A DNA stretch of 64,000 nucleotides, taken from NCBI GenBank assembly GCA_029204225.1, contig CM055101.1, positions 40,091,961-40,155,960 of the forward strand. The letters run 5' to 3'. How positions within the stretch are numbered: position 1 is the stretch's first letter; each line of letters opens with the position of its first letter. The notes below the pieces were generated by a model, which saw only the letters and a list, made by a program, of their open reading frames with translations, made no database searches and was not told the origin of the DNA. The translations under genes were made by a program, and so were the position numbers. Below, in pieces: positions 51,301 through 59,750 of this stretch. The DNA is from Diphasiastrum complanatum (taxonomy: Eukaryota > Streptophyta > Lycopodiopsida > Lycopodiales > Lycopodiaceae).

Positions 51301-54300
51301 GACTGGTGATATAACTGTTGATAAAAGAATGAGTGCTGCCGGTATCAACTAAAGCAATGTACTCACGACCTGTAATGCGTACACGTAACCGAATGGAGCG
51401 AGGACTAGGACTTGTCCAAGTAGCAAAGGCAAGCTGAGCATGGCAAGTAGCAGGAAATGAATCAGTGGAAGGCTCAGGGGATAGGTTAGGCTCATCAAAA
51501 ATATGAATGTAGATATCTGAATTATCTGGAGTAGTGTCCTCATGGTAAAAAATAGCAGTAGTAGTAGGGAGAGGCTGACGGCAATCACGGGCAAAATGGT
51601 CAGGACTCTTACAACAAAAGCAAAGACGCTTCTGCTGAAGGTCAGCGAACTCTACAGACGTGTAATGTCGGACAAAAGCAAGTCAAGGGGTCAGAGGACG
51701 AGGAGACTTTGGGACAATGGAAGGAGCTGGAACAGAAGGGGCATGTGTAGGGGTGGACATAGCGGGAAAAGATAAAGCAGGAGGACGGGGTCGGGAGAAG
51801 CGAGAAGGAAGGGTGTCAGAGTACTTGTGCTGTAAAGTACTGGCAAGAGACATCGCCTCAACAAGTGTGGGAGGACGGAAGGAAGAAACATCATAATGTA
51901 AGGCACCACGAAGCCCGACAATGTAACGAGAAATAAGCTCAGTGGGCTGTAGATCTGCGAAAAGATAAGAAAGCTCCATAAACTGATCTGTATAAGAAGC
52001 AAGGTCACTGGTCTGAGTGAGACTACAGAATGTATCACGTTGGCGGTCAAGCCACTGAGGATCAATCATAGCATAACGGAGGTCACGGCGAAAGTTATGC
52101 CATATATGGAGCCCTTCCCGATCAGGATCAGCTCGATAAACTTGCCACCACGTGGCGGCGCATCCATCTAAGTGTAAACGGCCAACTGGATCTTCTGAGG
52201 ATTAGTCTTAGGGTAGATCTGAAAATATGTGCCGAGCTTAGCAAACCAATTCTCTAATAAGTTCCCGTCAGAGGAACTGGAATAGGTAGCAAGCTGTACC
52301 CTATCACGAAAGTCTCGAGCAAAGTGTGGCTCAGGAACTGGGGGACGTGGAAAGAAACCAGGAGGTGGGTTAGGTGGAATGAACGGTCCACCACCAGGCT
52401 GACTAGCAGAAGATGGAAATCCAAATGGAGGGGGAGTCCCAAATGAAGGAAAAACAGGAGCTTTACCAGGACCATGAGGCTATAAAGAATCAATCTGCGA
52501 CTGCATAGTAGCAAAGCTAGTCATAACTGTATCGAAGCAAAGAACGAGGCGACGAAACTGATCGGATAAGTTCTCCTGAGCAGTCTCACTCGGGGTAGGT
52601 GAATGTGCCATAATGATAGTGGAAGGAATAGACGAAAACTTGAGGGAGCGGACTTTTGTCGTCACCCCAAATTAGTCTATTAAAACCACTATTATCACAA
52701 CTAACAAAGGACAGTAAGCAGCAAATGAAACGACTGGAAAGAGAAAAAAAAAGAAGTGAAAATGAAGGCTGTAAAAATGCGCTGGACAGCCAGGAGTCGA
52801 ATGACAAGTTGAGATGGCAAACGGAAACGGAATTGAAGAATTTTTGGATAGGGATGGGCGCTGGACAGCCTTTGAAATAGTTGTGGAAGATGGCTGCAAA
52901 CTGGTAAAAGTTCGGAAGGCTCCTAGGAATAGCGATGGATAGGAAATAGAATAAGGCAGGGGCAGCAAGGAGATCAAAGCAGAGGCAGGGGCAGCAATGG
53001 ACAGCAAGGAGAGAAAGGAAGGAACAACGCTGGGCAGCAAGGAAGAGAAGAAGCAGAGCAGGGGAAGCGCTGGGCAGCAAGGAGGACAAGGGGCAGCGAT
53101 GGAGCAGGGCTGACAGGGCAGCGATGGAGCTGTAGGGGTAGTGATGGAGGAGCAGGGCAAGGCAGCGATGGAGTAGGGCAATAGGGCAGCTATGGAGGTG
53201 AGGGAAAAAAAAAAAAAATTCCCAAGATTATGCTCAGGAAAGTGCTTTGATACCAAGTTACAAATAGAGCCACAGCTGATCTAGAGCTAAGCTAAGAAAG
53301 CATCACATAAGCAAGACTTAAGCTATGAAAGTAGCACATAAGCAAGACTTAGCCCCAGAAAGCAGGAAAGAGAGAGAATAAGGAGACTAAAGAGAGAGAT
53401 CAATATCACAGCTGAATAACAAATGACACAGATTCCCTCCTTATAGCCTAGAGGAAGCCCTAAAAGGAAGCTTCCGGTGGCTAGGGCCCAACGGGGAGGG
53501 ATAATAGTGCGCCCTCCAAGAAGGCCCCCACTCTCCAGTAATATGTCCAAATGGCCCAATAATAAATAATAAGGGCAAATGCCAACCATATAGTCTAAGC
53601 GTCAATCATGAATAAAAAAGGGCCCAAGGCCTGCTTATGCATAAATTAAAGTAAATATAAATGGACGCGGCGAATGTAATGAGTCGAGTCCATAACTCGT
53701 ACGTAAGTGTTAAGCAAACGCAATGGGGAAATATTTGCGATTGTTGGAGTTTGCTTATAATGATAAAAAGAATGCTTCTACTAAGATAAGTCCTTTCGAG
53801 TTGAACTATGATTTTAGGCCAGCTAGTCCAATTACTGCAGGAATGCCTCATAAAGTGCCTAGTGCTGTAAACTTTCTAACTCACATGGTATAGATGCTTG
53901 AGTTAGCCAAGAAAAATGTGAAACAGGCGATGGATCGCGCAACGACATTTGCTAATTGGGATCGCACACCTAGAGAGTTCGAGGAAGGAGATATGGTGTT
54001 TCTCCTGATTCCAAAGGACTCACCTTCTCTCAAGACAAGGAAGTGCTATATGTTATATTTGCGTTATTGTGGACCTTGGAAAATAGTTAAAAAGCTTAAT
54101 GCTATTGCTTATAAACTAGCGTTACCTCAGGATTGTAAAGTTCATTCTGGTTTTCATATTTCATGCTTGAAGAGGGTTTTACATGAGGGTGATAACTTGC
54201 TAAATGATGGACTTGTTTTGTTTCAACAGCATGGAGAGGTGATGCACGAACCTGACAGAATATATTCCTAACTCAGTGTGAACACGTCGGACTTGTAAAT

Positions 54301-57300
54301 TGTAAACTGTAAATTTTGAAATGGTTCACACCTGCCTGTGGTGTTTTGTAAGAAAATGTAAATAGCAGGTTTTTGTTAACTTGTTGACTTGCTTGTATTT
54401 GGTATAGGGTGCTGGGGCTATTGGACTGACCTCCTAAAAAGTAGCATAGTTGACCGGTCAACGGGATACGTGTCATATGCTCATTGGGACACTTGGTCCA
54501 GTGCATGAGTGACACGGGTCGGACGGTCCTGCTCGCTTGCCAATTTGTTAGGGTACTGCCAAGTGGCAAGTGTTGGTTGTGCATGGGGCTCGCCATGTGT
54601 CGACATTGGGAAAGGGTTAGGGTAAGTGGGTGCTTGAGGATTATTGATAAGTCAGCCTAGAGAGAGGCATTCCTCATCATAGTCTATGCAGCAAGTGGCG
54701 GGGAGGAGACTGAGCAGCAGTGCTCTTATGTGTTTATGCTTGTAACTCGATATGTACTTTCAGGAGAAATCAATAAAGTGGATATTTGGTGCCTACTTTG
54801 GTGTGCTTCAGGTTTGATTCAGGTAGCTTTGTGAGAACTAAGGACAAGGAATTCTTCTCCTTTTCAGCCCATTATGAGTTGTCTTCTGGCTCTGTGTGAC
54901 GCCTTATTATTTGAGCTTCTATCCCCTTGTTAGTGTTGGAGGCTAGTGGGCTGGATTGTAAGTGTTCCAAAATTGAGTACATGTCTGGGTTTTTCTTTCG
55001 TGATGCTGGATTTTCAAAGAAAAATGATTTAGGGTATTTCACATGTGTTCTTTCTTGGTGGTTAGGAATTTGAAACTGTCCTCCATCCTTTCCTTGCGGC
55101 TTGGTATCCTTTTCATCCAATCTCTGAAGGCGATAATTTTCTGCTACATATCCTTGATTTCTTTTCTCCTTCATTTTGTTGGGTCTTAGGTGTTTTCACC
55201 TTAGTAGGTGGCATCATTTTACTTCAATGCATCCTACTTGTTATGGTTTGTTCAAGCTAGCAAATAATGACATCTACGATCCTGAAATTAGTACAACTGA
55301 ATATGGTCAGGACAATGACAATGCTTAAGTATGAGAGAATTAGAATTAGAATTATATTAATGTCTATCAAGTGCCCGAGGGCACATAAGACGAGGAAAAA
55401 GTACATTAAAAAAAAAGGAGCATTGTCCACGTAGGACTTATTCCTATAAGCTAAACCAGAACAAGAAAACAGAGAGAAAAACAAAGTTTAACCTCCAGCT
55501 CTGTCGAGGGTACAATATCACTGGCTTAACCACCAGCTACACAGAGGGAAAAGAAAATTGATATAAGTTAACTAACTAGCTAAGTGGATATAAAAAACTG
55601 CGTGATATTGTGGGAAGCAGGCATTGGCCTCTGGTGAAGAGCCCTGGGCCTGGAGCGACGAAGTGGGCGTTGGAGCTTCGGCCGTTGTATTGGAATGTCT
55701 ATCTCACTGTCAGAAGCCTCATCTCTATCCCTCTTCTGGAAAAAGTGCGTAATGTGAGGCTGGCTACATCAGAAGCATCCAATAAAAGAGAAGATCTCAG
55801 AATAAACATCTCTCGTAATAACAAACCAACACATCTCGCATCTGAGTAGGCAAGGAAAGAACCAAGTGTAAGTGGAGTATCTCTGTATAAGCAATCTGCC
55901 TTTGATCTCATAGTAGGCCGGACATGGGAGAAAACCCCACATACTCAAAAGGTCAGAAACACATTAAAACCACGAGGACTTAGCCTGCTGACTAGCCAGG
56001 GTGTGAGAGGATGTGAACGCTGCAGCTACGTATCTGGATGAATCAAGCTCTGAGACTCTATGAATGAATGTGATAATCCAAAAAATAGCCTCAACAATCT
56101 AAGAAGATGTTACGAGCTCGTGACCAGTGCCGAACCCTAGAGAACACAGATAGGTTAGATACCACAGTTAGGGTCGTGTCCAGCGTACATGACCAACAAG
56201 GCAAGACAGTGTGAGTAGTGTGCCCCAGCACAGTCCATAGCCATGGCGGGCCTAACACAGCCTAGGGACCCTGTCAGCAGGATAGGGCTCCCAGTTGGGT
56301 CCTGACGTGCAGTCGGCCACGTCAGTGACACGTGGCCGACACTTGGCAGTTGCATGCTACCAGTCCTCACACTGGGCTAGGAGGGGCTTACTCTATATCA
56401 GGGAGTAGGCAAGGTTGGGTGGATCAGGGAGTGTTTGCCCTACTGTGGTGTTAGGATCTATTTAACTGGTATCAGACCCATCTCCATCCTAGGGAGTTCA
56501 GAAGCAGCAGTAGAGAAAGCTATCAGAAGATAGGAAATATTTCTCAGATTCTCAGAAAAGAATAGAGGAGGAAAATTGCTGTAGGACCAGCTTTAAAATC
56601 CTTCAATTTGCTAGAATTTTTAGTAGTTTGGAGGAGAATTGTCTGGTACAGCTTCAGCGCTGTTAGATCAGCTTTCCTCTCTGATTTTGTGGACGTCTTT
56701 CTCGGATTTCAAAGTGGAATTAGTGTAGTAAGCAGCGAGCAGATCCATCGCTGTGAAATCAGCGACCTTCTTCTGATTTTCCAGGGAAATCTTTGTGAGT
56801 CTGAGCGGATTTCAAGGCAAAAAGTAGTAGCAGGGCCAGCGCTGGACAGGGAAGAGAAAGGAGTCAAAACTCATTTCTGTTTTGCAAGATTTTTAGAGGT
56901 TTGGGCATCAAATTTTCTTGCCACAGATCAGCGAGCAGGGTGCCATTGAAAATCCAGAATTTGGAATAGTTTTTTGGCTTCAAACTTGTTTTTTTTTGGA
57001 CCAACTCAGATGCTGTCAGATCAGCGAGGTTGTTTGTAGACGGGCTATTTAAATTGTACGGTCTACCTTCCGGCATAGTCAGCGACCGGGACAGTAAGTT
57101 TACTGGAAATTTTTGGAGGGCAGTATTCCATCATCTCCATACTAAACTTAATATGAGTACCACCGACCATCCTCAGACGGACGGTCAAACAGTGAGGGTA
57201 AATCAGGTGCTGGAGGATATGCTCCGTGCATACGTCAACAAGAAGCAGACTAATTGGGAGGAGTATCTCTCGATATTAGAGTTTGCTTACAACAGTACCA

Positions 57301-59587
57301 AACATTCAGCTACGGGATACAGCCCATTTATGCTGATGTACGGTTTTCAGCCACGCTCACCCACAGCTGTAGGGGTTAAACAAGAAAAAGTTGAAGCAGC
57401 TAGAAACTTTTTATAGGACCTAAACCAGATGATAGAACATGCTAAGCATAGCATCAGGCAGTCCCAGGATCGAGCCAGGCATTATGCAGATCCACACAGA
57501 CGGGATGTGCAGTTCTCCACTGGTGAGAAAGTCTACTTGAGAGTCCCAGTCGACTCTAAAACCCTCAAATCAGGAGTGTGTGCTAAGTTGTCTCCAAGGT
57601 ATTGTGGTCCCTTTACCATTAGTAGGAGACTAGGCGAGGTCACCTATGAACTAGAACTCTCACACAGCAGTAAGGTTTTTCCAGTCTTTCATGTAAGTTA
57701 GTTACGAAAAGCCTTAACCAGATCAGACAATCTGGTAGGGGACAGTGTTCTAGTTCTCCCATTAGATCCTCAGCAACCTCCACATGAACCAGAGGAGATT
57801 CTTGATAGTAGAGGGACGCAGACTCGTCATACTCTATACCGAGAATATCTGGTTAAGTGGAATGATCAGCCTGTTGAGAATGCCACTTGGGAAAGAGGCA
57901 GCGTCTTTCGCAAGATTTTTCCAGACTTTGTCTTAGAGGACCAAGACGGTTCTTAAGGGGGAGGGAGTGTTACGAGCTCGTGACCAGTGTCGAACCCTAG
58001 AGAACACAGATAGGTCAGATACCACAGTCAGGGTCGTGTCCAGCGTACATGACCAACCGGGCAAGACAGTGTGAGTAGTGTGCCCCAGCACGGTCCATAG
58101 CCATGGCGGGCCTAGCCTAACACAGCCTAGGGACCCTGTCAGCAGGATAGGGCTCCCAGTTGGGTCCCGACGTGCAGTCGGCCACGTCAGTGACACGTGG
58201 CCGACACTTGGCAGTTGCATGCTACCAGTCCTCACACTGGGCTAGGAGGGGCTTACTCTATATCAGGGAGTAGGCAAGGTTGGGTGGATCAGGGAGTGTT
58301 TTCCCTACTGTGGTGTTAGGATCTATTACAGAAGAGGATATTGTCCAGGATTATATGGTACGAAGACCATTTATAGATTCAACTGACATCTCTTCAGTGC
58401 TCTAACTCTCTCACTAACTCTGAACAATATTAGATATCTCATTAATAGCAATAGGTTTAATATCTACAAAACGAATGATATCGTCTCTGTAGATCAACCT
58501 CTTTCCATTCGTTATTGCCTCCTGTTTTGCTTTTTTCCGTTCTTGAACCTGAATGTAAGTAAGGTCTTCATCCAGGTATATCGTGGTACCCCGCAGTGTA
58601 GATCTCTTCCTTAGCACTTCATGACGACTAGTTGCAGATGCAAAACGTATGATAAGAGTACCTGAATCTTTCTTAGGCCGCCATGCAGTACTCATATCTT
58701 TGTGGTGGTGTTGAAGACTCTCTTCAAGAAACTTTTTAGCTTCACCAATAGCATCATTGGAGTTCGTAATACCTCTGACTCGGACATTAAGAGCCTTTTG
58801 TGCTCGCAAACAGCTCTCGGTGAACGTAGCTGAGATAAATGAAGGCGGAGGTGGTGGAACAGCAATATTAGGACCTTTAAGCACATCTGCCCAAGATCGG
58901 ACAGTGGTATGATGCTGTTCCACTTGACTTCCAAGCTGTTGGATCTTGGCTGAAGTAGTCGAGTGAGAGGAAGCTTTGATTTTGATAGCTGCAACTTAGA
59001 AGTGATTCCTCTTCAGGGGTATTCGGGGGCAAAGGATCGGCTATAATGGATTCACTATTAGCAAGAATTGGATTTGACGGAGAGATAGGGATTGCAACTG
59101 GGATAGAAGGTGAAGGTGAAGGTGGATCTGAAATGGAAGAGGAAGACGAGGTGGATGAAGAAGACGAAGCAGCGTTGGAAGGAAGGGCAAGAGCCCCTTT
59201 ACGGCGAGGCATCTGGAAGTTGGAACGCTGCTGGTCCGTTTAGCAGTCAGAGAAATCTGCTCAGGTGTAGGGCCAGAACTGCAAGTTGTAGAGCATGGAA
59301 GTAGATCCAAGTATCGCTGGTGGGGCAGGATCGATGGAGCAGAAGGCAGTTATTGGCTTCCGTTCAGACTTCCGCTCAGAGAGAGTTGAAGGTCCACTCA
59401 GGTGTAGGGGCAAGTAGTAGAACGTGGAAGTAGATTTAAGGATCGCTGGTGGGGCGGGATCACTGGAGCAGAAGGCAGCTATGGAGCCATCGCTGGAGCA
59501 GCTAGGAAGTGCCATCGCTGGGACGATGTGGAATGGGACAGATCGCTGGAGCCATTCAGACTTCCATTGGCTTCCGCTCAGACTTTC

Positions 59588-59649
<62 letters not shown>

Positions 59650-59750
59650 ATTGGCTATTTACAAAGTGGATTTCATGCTCTCTACTGTAGGAGGCCATGA
59701 AGTTCGAGTTTTAACTCATTCAGCATCCAATGCAAGGTCCCTCTTTTCAG
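39182..59750 (+). CDS. plastid-targeted atypical SDR, SulA/GIANT CHLOROPLAST 1-like (TIGR01777 type), 5' four exons
   Basis: Exons 39182-39373, 39654-39725, 50178-50253 and 59691-59750 join in phase (0, 0, 1, 1) with GT-AG introns, giving about 133 N-terminal residues. Residues 1-64 are Ser/Ala-rich with few acidic residues, like a chloroplast transit peptide. Residues 65-88 (NVLRGPRRLRLACEAPEVEK) are a linker. Exon 3 encodes a Rossmann strand and glycine loop, AIIAITGATGFIGTRLVQTL. Exon 4 continues with GGHEVRVLTHSASNARSLF. TGATGFIG followed by HEVRVLT is the signature of the TIGR01777 epimerase-like family, whose plastid member GC1 affects chloroplast division. GC1 orthology is inferred from the N-terminus only. 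Introns 2 and 3 are about 10.5 and 9.4 kb and full of transposons. The rest lies beyond the window. Confidence 0.62.
39726..40689. other. start of giant intron 2; unassigned
   Basis: Begins with the 5' splice site GTATGC. A 139-codon minus-strand frame (40336-40755) is open but matches no domain I recognise. No element boundary is visible before the LINE end at about 40690. Confidence 0.4.
40690..41225 (-). mobile_element. LINE fragment, ORF1-only type, 5' truncated (copy a)
   Basis: The minus strand aligns with the LINE copy at 55.3-59.6 kb. It has ORF1 N-side sequence (about 41165-41225, FISTTFTESR), an internal deletion, the ORF1 C-terminal part (40930-41160), then about 90 shared bases. 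The shared 3' end sequence (TGTACT, TCTTAT, TGCC, GACATTAATA) lies near 40700-40760. No endonuclease or reverse transcriptase lies between ORF1 and the 3' end. Confidence 0.65.
41618..42453 (-). pseudogene. LINE endonuclease domain
   Basis: Two overlapping minus-strand frames make up most of an exonuclease-endonuclease-phosphatase fold. The first (42127-42453) holds IRLRGEPIG, IVVSYFPP and ILLIGDFNVRTG, the GDFN motif. The second (41618-42130) holds the late motifs HSVVDYLM and LSDHSFLSF, where SDH contains the active-site His. They are joined by a frameshift. The first catalytic segment (N-x-x-G) is lost by deletion where ORF1 and the endonuclease meet at about 42454. This domain nicks target DNA to prime reverse transcription in non-LTR elements. 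Confidence 0.8.
42491..43135 (-). pseudogene. LINE ORF1-like protein (coiled coil plus RRM-like domain)
   Basis: The upstream part (about 42840-43135) reads as a heptad-rich coiled coil with LEQSEKKILDELKLIREE, one stop inside. The frame at 42491-42829 carries KALNVRVRGI, DAIQEATRFLE, TLIIHFKTLEER and KVFLDDDLTFMQVTERKKA. The order, coiled coil then an RRM-like strand pattern, matches L1-type ORF1 RNA chaperones. The same signature recurs in the ORF at 58414-58923. It ends near IYRDGQVKYIG at about 42430-42480. Confidence 0.65.
43212..43447 (-). repeat. 3' LTR of the intron-2 gypsy (truncated)
   Basis: Begins TGTTATATCC on the minus strand at 43447 and aligns with the matching part of the LTR at 48639-49020. 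Homology is lost below about 43212. Confidence 0.75.
43681..46285 (-). pseudogene. gypsy RNase H, integrase and chromodomain-like end
   Basis: RNase H (about 45900-46150) shows THKKELLAIVYALKKW. The integrase zinc region (45247-45564) shows LSHVGGHYGIQKSFGRIK and a CQFYARNK pair. The core (44820-45100) shows LHGLP then an SDRD-like region, broken by the inserted TIR element. It resumes at about 44260-44310 with ITYHSSADGQAEILN. The C-terminal part gives a KDWDQHLC-type stretch, then FLGIPQPHDDTPIA, and a chromodomain-like VQWDGRLIDKATWEL at 43840-43900. Frames shift repeatedly. Confidence 0.75.
44319..45010. mobile_element. GC-rich TIR element, copy 2, inserted in a gypsy integrase
   Basis: Shares with 819-1280 the AGCAATGGTCAAACCAGCG stretch, the AGTGCAGTAGATGGGGCACA stretch, the G-run core and the 3' end (CAGTGCAGATATGATCT versus CAGTGCATCTATGATTT). 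Palindromic GAAACGCGTTTC motifs are more numerous here. About 240 bases (44642-44880) are extra compared with copy 1. The terminal inverted repeat is not perfect in this copy and I cannot define its target duplication. Confidence 0.7.
46600..47976 (-). pseudogene. gypsy Gag-protease region of the intron-2 element
   Basis: Gag begins at ATG 47976 (MPTTQASSSTKGLDDHVFQL) with a Pro-rich linker and FCDKVQLTIYSGSSDGNELA, which is close to the Gag of the gypsy at 50.6-53.7 kb (FRDRVQLATYSSSSDGN). The rest is fragmented, with SIASTLQHKYSDQLPPRPSL at about 47230-47280 and an EAPILPYF-type protease region at 46750-46970. Numerous frameshifts. The capsid similarity makes the two intron elements sister families. 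Confidence 0.7.
48252..48490 (-). repeat. diverged duplication in the gypsy leader
   Basis: Two copies about 153 bases apart (48252-48340 and 48405-48490) share CCAGCAAACAA / CCAACAAACAA, CCTCCAA and GGTACT. They lie between Gag and the primer site. Confidence 0.6.
48639..49020 (-). repeat. 5' LTR of the intron-2 gypsy
   Basis: About 382 bases between TGTTGTATCC (minus strand, at 49020) and the primer site TTGGTATCATAGC. Confidence 0.75.
49021..50177. other. end of intron 2, nothing recognised
   Basis: No recognisable element or frame between the gypsy LTR and exon 3. It closes with a T-rich tract and AG at 50177. Confidence 0.4.
50178..50253 (+). CDS. exon 3 of the SDR-like gene (NAD(P)-binding loop)
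   Basis: 76 bases after TTTTTAATAG. Begins at phase 0 with HEKAIIAITGATGFIG and ends one base into a Gly codon before GTAGGC. No stop appears within the exon. Confidence 0.7.
50254..50596. other. start of intron 3, nothing recognised
   Basis: Starts with GTAGGC. No motif is recognised. The gypsy element begins at about 50597 with a truncated reverse transcriptase. Confidence 0.4.
50610..52611 (-). pseudogene. gypsy Gag, protease and N-terminal RT
   Basis: Gag starts MAHSPTPSETAQENLSDQFR and has capsid segments ENWFAKLGTYFQIYP and DRQRDTFCSLTQTSDLASYT. The zinc knuckle CFCCKSPDHFARDC has correct C-x2-C-x4-H-x4-C spacing. The protease site is ALVDTGSTHSFINSY. The linker contains YDLILGTNWFASVGAI. 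Reverse transcriptase begins VNHHIDLRPG, LLDEGLIVPSHSPFGAPVLL and VSKKDGT, then stops. Three frameshifts or stops interrupt it, but motifs are well preserved, so this is a fairly young copy. Confidence 0.85.
52965..53200 (+). repeat. purine-rich irregular repeat in the gypsy leader
   Basis: The motif GGGCAGCGATGGAG and its variants recur at least four times between 53090 and 53200, with related CAGCAAGGAG units before. It lies between the primer site and Gag. Confidence 0.75.
53257..53716 (-). repeat. 5' LTR of the intron-3 gypsy
   Basis: About 460 bases, placed by the primer site at one end and a TG start at the other. There is no second copy for comparison, so the outer edge is approximate. 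Confidence 0.55.
53720..54270 (+). pseudogene. gypsy integrase C-terminal fragment
   Basis: The plus-strand frame reads LLEFAYNDKKNAS, then SPFELNYDFRPASP, a stop at 53891, then an open 125-codon stretch (53894-54271). The open stretch has FEEGDMVFLLIPK, YCGPWKIVKKLN and VHSGFHISCLKR. These are the integrase core end and the GPY/F module. It belongs to a gypsy family different from the neighbours, and is followed by LTR-like sequence. Confidence 0.8.
54271..54860 (+). repeat. LTR-like sequence after the integrase fragment
   Basis: Directly follows the integrase end and contains an AATAAA signal at about 54770 after TATGTACTTTCAGGAG. It also has a GACCGGTCAACGG palindromic motif at about 54454. 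No second copy exists in the window, so the LTR call rests on position and composition. Confidence 0.4.
54861..55326. other. nothing recognised
   Basis: A 100-codon minus-strand frame (54872-55174) is Lys/Glu-rich and unassigned. The LINE 3' end begins at about 55327. Confidence 0.35.
56108..56466 (+). repeat. 5' LTR of the short gypsy
   Basis: About 359 bases; differs from the 3' LTR at only a handful of positions and by a small insertion (CCTAG near 58115). Confidence 0.9.
57030..57956 (+). pseudogene. gypsy integrase and chromodomain of the short element
   Basis: The integrase core frame 57030-57416 reads LFKLYGLPSGIVSDRDSKFT, TTDHPQTDGQTVRVNQ, YLSILEFAYNSTKHSATGYS and MYGFQPRSP. A stop at 57414 and another at 57699 break an otherwise continuous frame. 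RQSQDRARHYADPHRR, LSPRYCGPFTISRRLGEVTY and VFPVFHVS follow. A C-terminal chromodomain reads EEILDSRGTQTRH then EYLVKWNDQPVENATWER. The final Glu-region residue DGQTV replaces the usual DGQTE, removing the catalytic Glu. Confidence 0.9.
57968..58330 (+). repeat. 3' LTR of the short gypsy
   Basis: 363 bases from TGTTACGAGC to ATCTATTACA, followed by GAAGA. Confidence 0.9.
58414..59212 (-). pseudogene. LINE ORF1 protein (one frameshift)
   Basis: Begins at 59212 with MPRRKGALALPSNAAS and a Ser/Pro-rich N-terminus. It then shifts frame at about 58900-58970 into a segment reading SKIQQLGSQVEQHHTTVRSW, a likely short coiled coil. The main frame 58414-58923 holds WADVLKGPNIAVPPPPPSF, KALNVRVRGI, GEAKKFLEESLQHHHKDM, GTLIIRFASATSRHEV and TIYLDEDLTYIQVQERKKA. 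It ends IKPIAINEISNIVQS. The central KALNVRVRGI and LDEDLTYIQV strands are shared with the ORF at 42491-42829. This fits an RNA-binding RRM-like ORF1. Confidence 0.7.
59259..59485 (-). repeat. tandem ~137-bp units in the LINE 5' region
   Basis: Two copies (from about 59259 and 59396) share CTCAGGTGTAGGG, GTGGAAGTAGAT, ATCGCTGGTGGGGC and GGAGCAGAAGGCAG. A third partial unit lies at about 59555-59590. They precede ORF1, like promoter monomers of some L1 families. Confidence 0.8.
59590..59648 (+). repeat. (GA)n microsatellite before exon 4
   Basis: 59 bases of GA repeat between the LINE 5' end and exon 4. Confidence 0.95.
59691..59750 (+). CDS. exon 4 of the SDR-like gene
   Basis: 60 bases after CTACTGTAG, completing the split Gly codon and reading GHEVRVLTHSASNARSLFS before GTATGG. 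The 5' splice site fits CAG|GTATGG. A GA tract ends only 42 bases before the exon. Confidence 0.65.

Larger units (their letters stand above)
50597..53716 (-). mobile_element. Ty3-gypsy element, 5' half (LTR, Gag, protease, start of RT)
   Basis: On the minus strand a 5' LTR (about 53257-53716, starting TGCTTAACAC) is followed by primer site TGGTATCAAAGC (53244-53255) and a repetitive purine-rich leader. Gag-Pol runs from ATG 52611 to about 50610, where the reverse transcriptase is cut off. No second LTR is found. It sits in intron 3 of the SDR-like gene, opposite to the gene's strand, and its LTR edge at 53716 adjoins the integrase tail of another gypsy, probably its insertion target. Confidence 0.8.
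56108..58330 (+). mobile_element. short gypsy chromovirus deletion derivative with GAAGA target duplication
   Basis: Nearly identical LTRs at 56108-56466 and 57968-58330 start TGTTACGAGC. The 5-bp sequence GAAGA lies directly before (56103-56107) and after (58331-58335), a clean target duplication. Primer site TGGTATCAGACC is at 56467 and purine tract TTAAGGGGGAGGGAG is before the 3' LTR. The interior is only 1.5 kb: a leader, then the integrase core onward. Gag, protease, reverse transcriptase and RNase H are missing. It is inserted in the LINE copy c. Confidence 0.92.
55327..59585 (-). mobile_element. LINE with ORF1 only (copy c), split by a gypsy insertion
   Basis: Read on the minus strand: a tandemly repeated 5' region (59259-59585), ORF1 (59212 to 58414), about 83 bases, then the gypsy insertion (56108-58330), then about 780 bases ending near 55327 in an AATTCTAATTCTAATTCTC tail. 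Copy a at 40.7-41.2 kb shares both the sequence after ORF1 (ATTATATGGT, GAAGACC) and the 3' end. No endonuclease or reverse transcriptase is found in the 860 bases between ORF1 and the tail. Confidence 0.6.

Noticed and set aside
52586-53256. Two long minus-strand Leu/Ser-rich ORFs upstream of the gypsy Gag
   Set aside because: They lie in the purine-repeat leader between the primer site and Gag; low-complexity frames there are open by composition.
55699-56370. Short minus-strand ORFs in the LINE tail and gypsy LTR as genes
   Set aside because: The frames at 56155-56370 and 57933-58235 are the same LTR read twice, and the one at 55699-55911 has no recognisable motif or reverse transcriptase residues.
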